From Planctomycetaceae bacterium (GTDB taxonomy: Bacteria > Planctomycetota > Planctomycetia > Planctomycetales > Planctomycetaceae): DNA of 64,000 nt. How positions within the stretch are numbered: the stretch's first letter is position 1; each line of letters opens with the position of its first letter. The translations under genes and the position numbers were made by a program. Shown here one piece after another: positions 60,956 through 64,000 of this stretch. The notes under the pieces were generated by a model. The model ran no database searches and was not told the DNA's origin. It saw nothing but the letters and a program-made list of their open reading frames with translations. The stretch covers positions 1 through 64,000 of the forward strand of contig JAEUII010000035.1 in NCBI GenBank assembly GCA_016795145.1, in the 5' to 3' direction.

Positions 60956-61465
60956 CCTTCAATGCACTCCAAAAATCCATGATCAAAACAAATGCAGTGC
61001 CAGGAGTCCGCTTCCCGGCTCGATTCAAAGCGGCGGAATGATAGGGAAATGCCCCAGCCATGCAAAACCGTGTTGCTGTCCCCACCCCAGCCGCGTTTTG
61101 GAATTGAGAAAACGATGCATTTGTTCAGTTGCCGGGGCTTCTCCTGCTGTGCCAAATCCCAACCCGTTGCGTCAGCGAGGGATCTGCGCGGATAACACCC
61201 CGGCTTTGCCTCCCCGTTTGAAGCCCCTAATAAGTGACCAGCGGAATAAAGCGGCTCGTGAATTCACCTTATTCTCCCCGGTTTCTCCATGCTGACTGTT
61301 CTTGCGGCGGGAAACTCCCCCCGCCTCAATTCTCGAAAATCGCTGTTTCGACCAGTGAACTGAAAATCGCAGGGAACGACTCTAACATCTCAGCTGTAGA
61401 GAAATTCACGACTCGCACCACCAGCGACCTGACTTCCAGCCTTCGCTGACTTCACGGAATTCGAC
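60956..61465. other. intergenic region between divergent genes, with one repeat
   Basis: This gap of about 510 bases between divergent cysC and the HEAT-repeat gene contains the family C repeat at 61156-61183. Both promoters should be here. No gene or RNA was recognised. Confidence 0.6.
61156..61183 (-). repeat. 28-bp repeat family C, inverted copy
   Basis: ATCCCAACCCGTTGCGTCAG followed by CGAGGGAT; exact reverse complement of 6070-6097. Confidence 0.9.
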
Positions 61466-62572
61466 ATGACCGGTCAATCATCGAGCCCCCAATCTGGTCC
61501 AGTCCGTCCGGAAGAGTTGCCTCCCGTCACGCCGCCGTCAGCTGGCTTCATCGTCCAGTTGTTTCTGATTCCGGCGTTGATCGTCATGGGTGTTGTTTCC
61601 GTGTGGGCACTTTTTGGAAAGCTGGCGGATTCCGAGAGCGACTGGACCGCGCTCGTTTCGGAGCTCGGAAGCAACAACGAACATCGGCGGTGGCGAGCGG
61701 CTCAGGGGTTGGCCCAGTTGATTCGCAACGATCAGGCCTCCCCACCGGTGGATCGAGAACCTTTGGCTCGGAATCCCGACGTGGCGATTGCTCTGACCGC
61801 TCTTTTGAAGGACTCACTGGCGTCCACAACTCCGTCTGACGAAGACCTGACTCACCAGCAGTTTATCGCTCGAGCGCTTGGGGCGCTGGAAGCTGATGAT
61901 GTCACGTTGCCGGTCCTGGCAATTGCGATGGAAGACGGCCGAGATCTCGAGGTTCGCAAAAGTGCGCTGATGGCAGTGGCGGCGATCGCGGGGCGTCATT
62001 TCGATGCCGAAACGGGATTTACAGCAGAAGGTGGGGAAGACAAGCCGGCGTCAGAGCGAAAACGGCTGACTTCTCCCACAATTACCAACGCTGCAGTTCT
62101 GGAGCAGTTGAAGCGGGCAGCTCAGTCGCCGGAAGCCGTGATTCGGCACTTGTCCGGATTTGCTCTGGGAAATGTGGGCGGAGAAGCTTCGATCGAACAG
62201 CTCAAAGTCATGCTGTTTGATGGCGACAGGGCCGCTCGGGCGAACGCAGTGACCGGCATGGCACGAAATGGAAGCGTCGAGGCTGTCCCGGCGTTGATCG
62301 CTCTGCTAAAGGAAGTACAGATTCCGCTGGACACAGCTGCCTTGAAGGGGAAGCCGGAGAAGGAAATTTTCGAGGCGGAGCAGCGTTATCAGGTCGAACA
62401 GCCGCAGCTCGCCCGCAACTGCCTCAGGGCCGTTCTTGACCTTTGGGCTCTGATGACACCAGAACAGCGGCAGGAGATTCGTCCGGAGGTGACGAACATC
62501 TCCGAGAAGTTCTTTGCTCCGGACGTTCGACTTCAGGCCTCCGCGCTGGCGAAGCGGATCGCCGCCGAATGA
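61466..62572 (+). CDS. membrane-anchored HEAT-repeat protein
   Basis: This 368-residue protein has a single membrane helix (FIVQLFLIPALIVMGVVSVW, about 28-47) after a Pro-rich cytoplasmic tail. The remainder is alpha-helical with about five HEAT-type repeats: RRWRAAQGLAQL, EDGRDLEVRKSALMAVAAIA, AVIRHLSGFALGNVG and RAARANAVTGMAR. HEAT arrays are protein-interaction scaffolds. No enzymatic motif was seen. The gene is read away from cysC. Confidence 0.75.
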   Translation: MTGQSSSPQSGPVRPEELPPVTPPSAGFIVQLFLIPALIVMGVVSVWALFGKLADSESDWTALVSELGSNNEHRRWRAAQGLAQLIRNDQASPPVDREPLARNPDVAIALTALLKDSLASTTPSDEDLTHQQFIARALGALEADDVTLPVLAIAMEDGRDLEVRKSALMAVAAIAGRHFDAETGFTAEGGEDKPASERKRLTSPTITNAAVLEQLKRAAQSPEAVIRHLSGFALGNVGGEASIEQLKVMLFDGDRAARANAVTGMARNGSVEAVPALIALLKEVQIPLDTAALKGKPEKEIFEAEQRYQVEQPQLARNCLRAVLDLWALMTPEQRQEIRPEVTNISEKFFAPDVRLQASALAKRIAAE

Positions 62573-62792
62573 TCATGGAAAAATGCTAATCCAGATCGTC
62601 CGTTGCCTTGCGGGTTTGCCTGTCTGGCATTGCAATTCGGGCTTTCCGGGAAACGTTCACCGGAATGATGCAGAAGAAAGCCATGATATTCACCATGGCA
62701 TTGAGAGATCAGAGACGGTCCGTTCCGCATGGTATGGATGCTCTGACAGAAACACTGAGACGGCAGATCAGTCTGCCGGGAGTATTTGATCG

Positions 62793-63281
62793 ATGGCGTC
62801 TGATCCCATCTGTGACCTGAGTTCAATCGATTTTTCGAAGCCTTTGTTCACGATCGAAGACATTCGAAACGTGAATCCTCAGCGTTTCGAAATGGAACAG
62901 CTCACGGCCATCGTTCATGTCGACCAGTCTCAGCACCTGATCGTGGGTTACAAACAGCTGACCGATCAGGAGTTTTGGATCCGAGGACACATGCCAGGGT
63001 TTCCATTGATGCCTGGCGTGGTTCAATGCGAAGCCGCGGCTCAGTTGGGTGGCTTTTACGCTCGTAAGTACGACCTGATCGGCGGCGACTATCTTGGGTT
63101 CGGCGGAATGAACGAAGTCCGCTTCCGAAAGCCGATCTACCCAGGTGTACGGCTGGATCTGATTGCCAAGGTTACCCGAGTCATGGCGCGCAAGCTGGCG
63201 CAGTTTGACTTTCAGGGCTGGGTGGGCAGTGATTTGATGTTTGAAGGTCAAATGTTGGGTGTGACAGTGAATAAGGGCTAA
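62793..63281 (+). CDS. FabZ-like (3R)-hydroxyacyl-ACP dehydratase
   Basis: This 162-residue hot-dog-fold enzyme carries the FabZ active-site segment RGHMPGFPLMPGVVQCEAAAQ (split across about 64-84). The catalytic histidine is H66 and the glutamate E80, with the same 14-residue separation as in classical FabZ. It is expected to dehydrate beta-hydroxyacyl-ACP in fatty-acid synthesis. A second FabZ copy elsewhere cannot be excluded, and this one lacks neighbouring fab or lpx genes, so a specialised role is possible. Confidence 0.85.
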   Translation: MASDPICDLSSIDFSKPLFTIEDIRNVNPQRFEMEQLTAIVHVDQSQHLIVGYKQLTDQEFWIRGHMPGFPLMPGVVQCEAAAQLGGFYARKYDLIGGDYLGFGGMNEVRFRKPIYPGVRLDLIAKVTRVMARKLAQFDFQGWVGSDLMFEGQMLGVTVNKG

Positions 63282-63436
63282 GCTGCCGGTAATATCTCGG
63301 AACTCGTCCACTAGCGCTTTTCGTTTGACCCCGCCAAGGGTTGTGTCACCCGAAGAGCGACCGCAGACGAACGACTCGACGTACTTCAGCCGGGAAAGTG
63401 AATTTCTTTCCACTTGGGTTATGGCAGGAGTTTTAC

Positions 63437-64000
63437 GTGAAGAACCTTGTTGCCGGGGTTGCTGTTCTTGCATCGGTGTGTTCACTTCTGAGTCAGCCGC
63501 TTCAGGCTCAAACCGACGAAACGAAGACGATCGTCGAAGAAGCGTATGTTTATCTTTATCCAATGGTTCTGATGGATGTGACTCGTCTTCAGTTGACGAA
63601 TCTTGATCCAAAGCAAAGCGCGATCGCGGGAGCCCCGAACACATTCACGCATGTGCGTGAGTTTCCGCCGGCGGACCTTCGCGTCATCGTTCGGCCAAAC
63701 TTTGACACACTGTATTCATCAGCATGGCTGGATCTGACTGAAGGGCCCGTCGTTGTATCTCACGGCGACACCGGTGGTCGATACTTCATGTTGCCAATGC
63801 TCGACATGTGGACCGACGTATTCGCAGTTCCAGGCAAGCGTACCAGTGGCACGAAGGCTGCCGACTTTGTGGTTGTTCCACCTAACTGGAAGGGCGAAAT
63901 CCCTGCTGGCCTGCAGCGTATTGATGCTCCAACGAATATGGTTTGGGTCATCGGACGCACTCAGGCAAATGGAGTTGCCGACTATCCTGCGGTCCACAAG
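63437..64000 (+). CDS. exported DUF1254-family protein, 3' end outside window
   Basis: From GTG 63437 (GGAG 6 bases upstream) the frame stays open for 188 codons to the window edge. It begins with a signal peptide (hydrophobic about 3-18, likely cleavage after LQAQ near 24). DUF1254 signatures follow: EAYVYLYPMVLMDVTR (about 35-50), NTFTHVREFPPADLRVIVRP (about 66-85), NFDTLYSSAWLDL and RYFMLPMLDMWTDVF. The C-terminal DUF1214 domain, usually present, would lie beyond the window. Such proteins are secreted and of unknown function. Confidence 0.88.
   Translation, partial: MKNLVAGVAVLASVCSLLSQPLQAQTDETKTIVEEAYVYLYPMVLMDVTRLQLTNLDPKQSAIAGAPNTFTHVREFPPADLRVIVRPNFDTLYSSAWLDLTEGPVVVSHGDTGGRYFMLPMLDMWTDVFAVPGKRTSGTKAADFVVVPPNWKGEIPAGLQRIDAPTNMVWVIGRTQANGVADYPAVHK

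Overview
The window reads as chromosomal DNA of a planctomycete (order Planctomycetales is the best guess). The evidence is family content: a cysteine-rich protein built on YTV repeats (a planctomycete cell-wall family), a PSCyt1/DUF1549/DUF1553 protein, a DUF1501 protein, a DUF1080 protein, PQQ-like beta-propeller secreted proteins, a DUF58/MoxR/transglutaminase operon, and many short interspersed palindromic repeats in the intergenic gaps. Genes lie on both strands in short operons. No rRNA, tRNA, CRISPR array, transposase or phage gene was found.

Layout. 0-3.1 kb: the tail of a TPR-type regulator, a small membrane protein, a 5'-truncated fatty-acid desaturase abutting a converging orphan coding fragment, a PAP2 phosphatase and a secreted protein. 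3.1-4.3 kb: a gene-free composite of degenerate repeats. 4.3-13 kb (mostly minus): selO, hisC, the YTV wall protein, a beta-propeller protein and an enolase-superfamily enzyme. 13.3-18.9 kb (plus): a secreted PGRP-type amidase, a probably inactive alpha/beta hydrolase, ribF, a membrane-anchored TAXI-like protein and a Dus enzyme. 19.2-21 kb (minus): a compact three-gene operon whose last gene starts with a cyclic-phosphate-processing-receiver-like domain; it is the best candidate for an undescribed system. 21-26 kb: a PQQ propeller protein, a PduO-type cobalamin adenosyltransferase and a large cytochrome-like PSD1 protein. 26-34.6 kb (plus): a polytopic membrane protein, MarC, two hypothetical proteins, a DUF1080 protein and Uup. 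34.8-42.5 kb: DUF1501, a GH38-like giant, a CpdA-like phosphoesterase and an aldehyde dehydrogenase.

42.7-50.4 kb (minus) holds one probable operon: DUF58, a transglutaminase-like membrane protein lacking its catalytic cysteine, a MoxR ATPase, a His-rich lipoprotein and a DUF318-type permease. A separate small His-rich protein lies just upstream. This layout suggests envelope or metal handling. 50.6-57.2 kb: leuS, then a tight pair of a true transglutaminase and a circularly permuted ATP-grasp/alpha-E protein, a known predicted peptide-modification pair. 57.5-64 kb: a secreted protein, a thioredoxin/YHS-like protein, cysC, a HEAT-repeat protein, a FabZ-like dehydratase and the start of a DUF1254 protein that runs off the end.

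At least six families of short repeats (23-62 bp, mostly palindromic) recur 2-6 times, and many copies lie close to a stop codon. Calls rest on reading the translated sequence; no database search was possible, and starts were chosen from Shine-Dalgarno spacing where visible.
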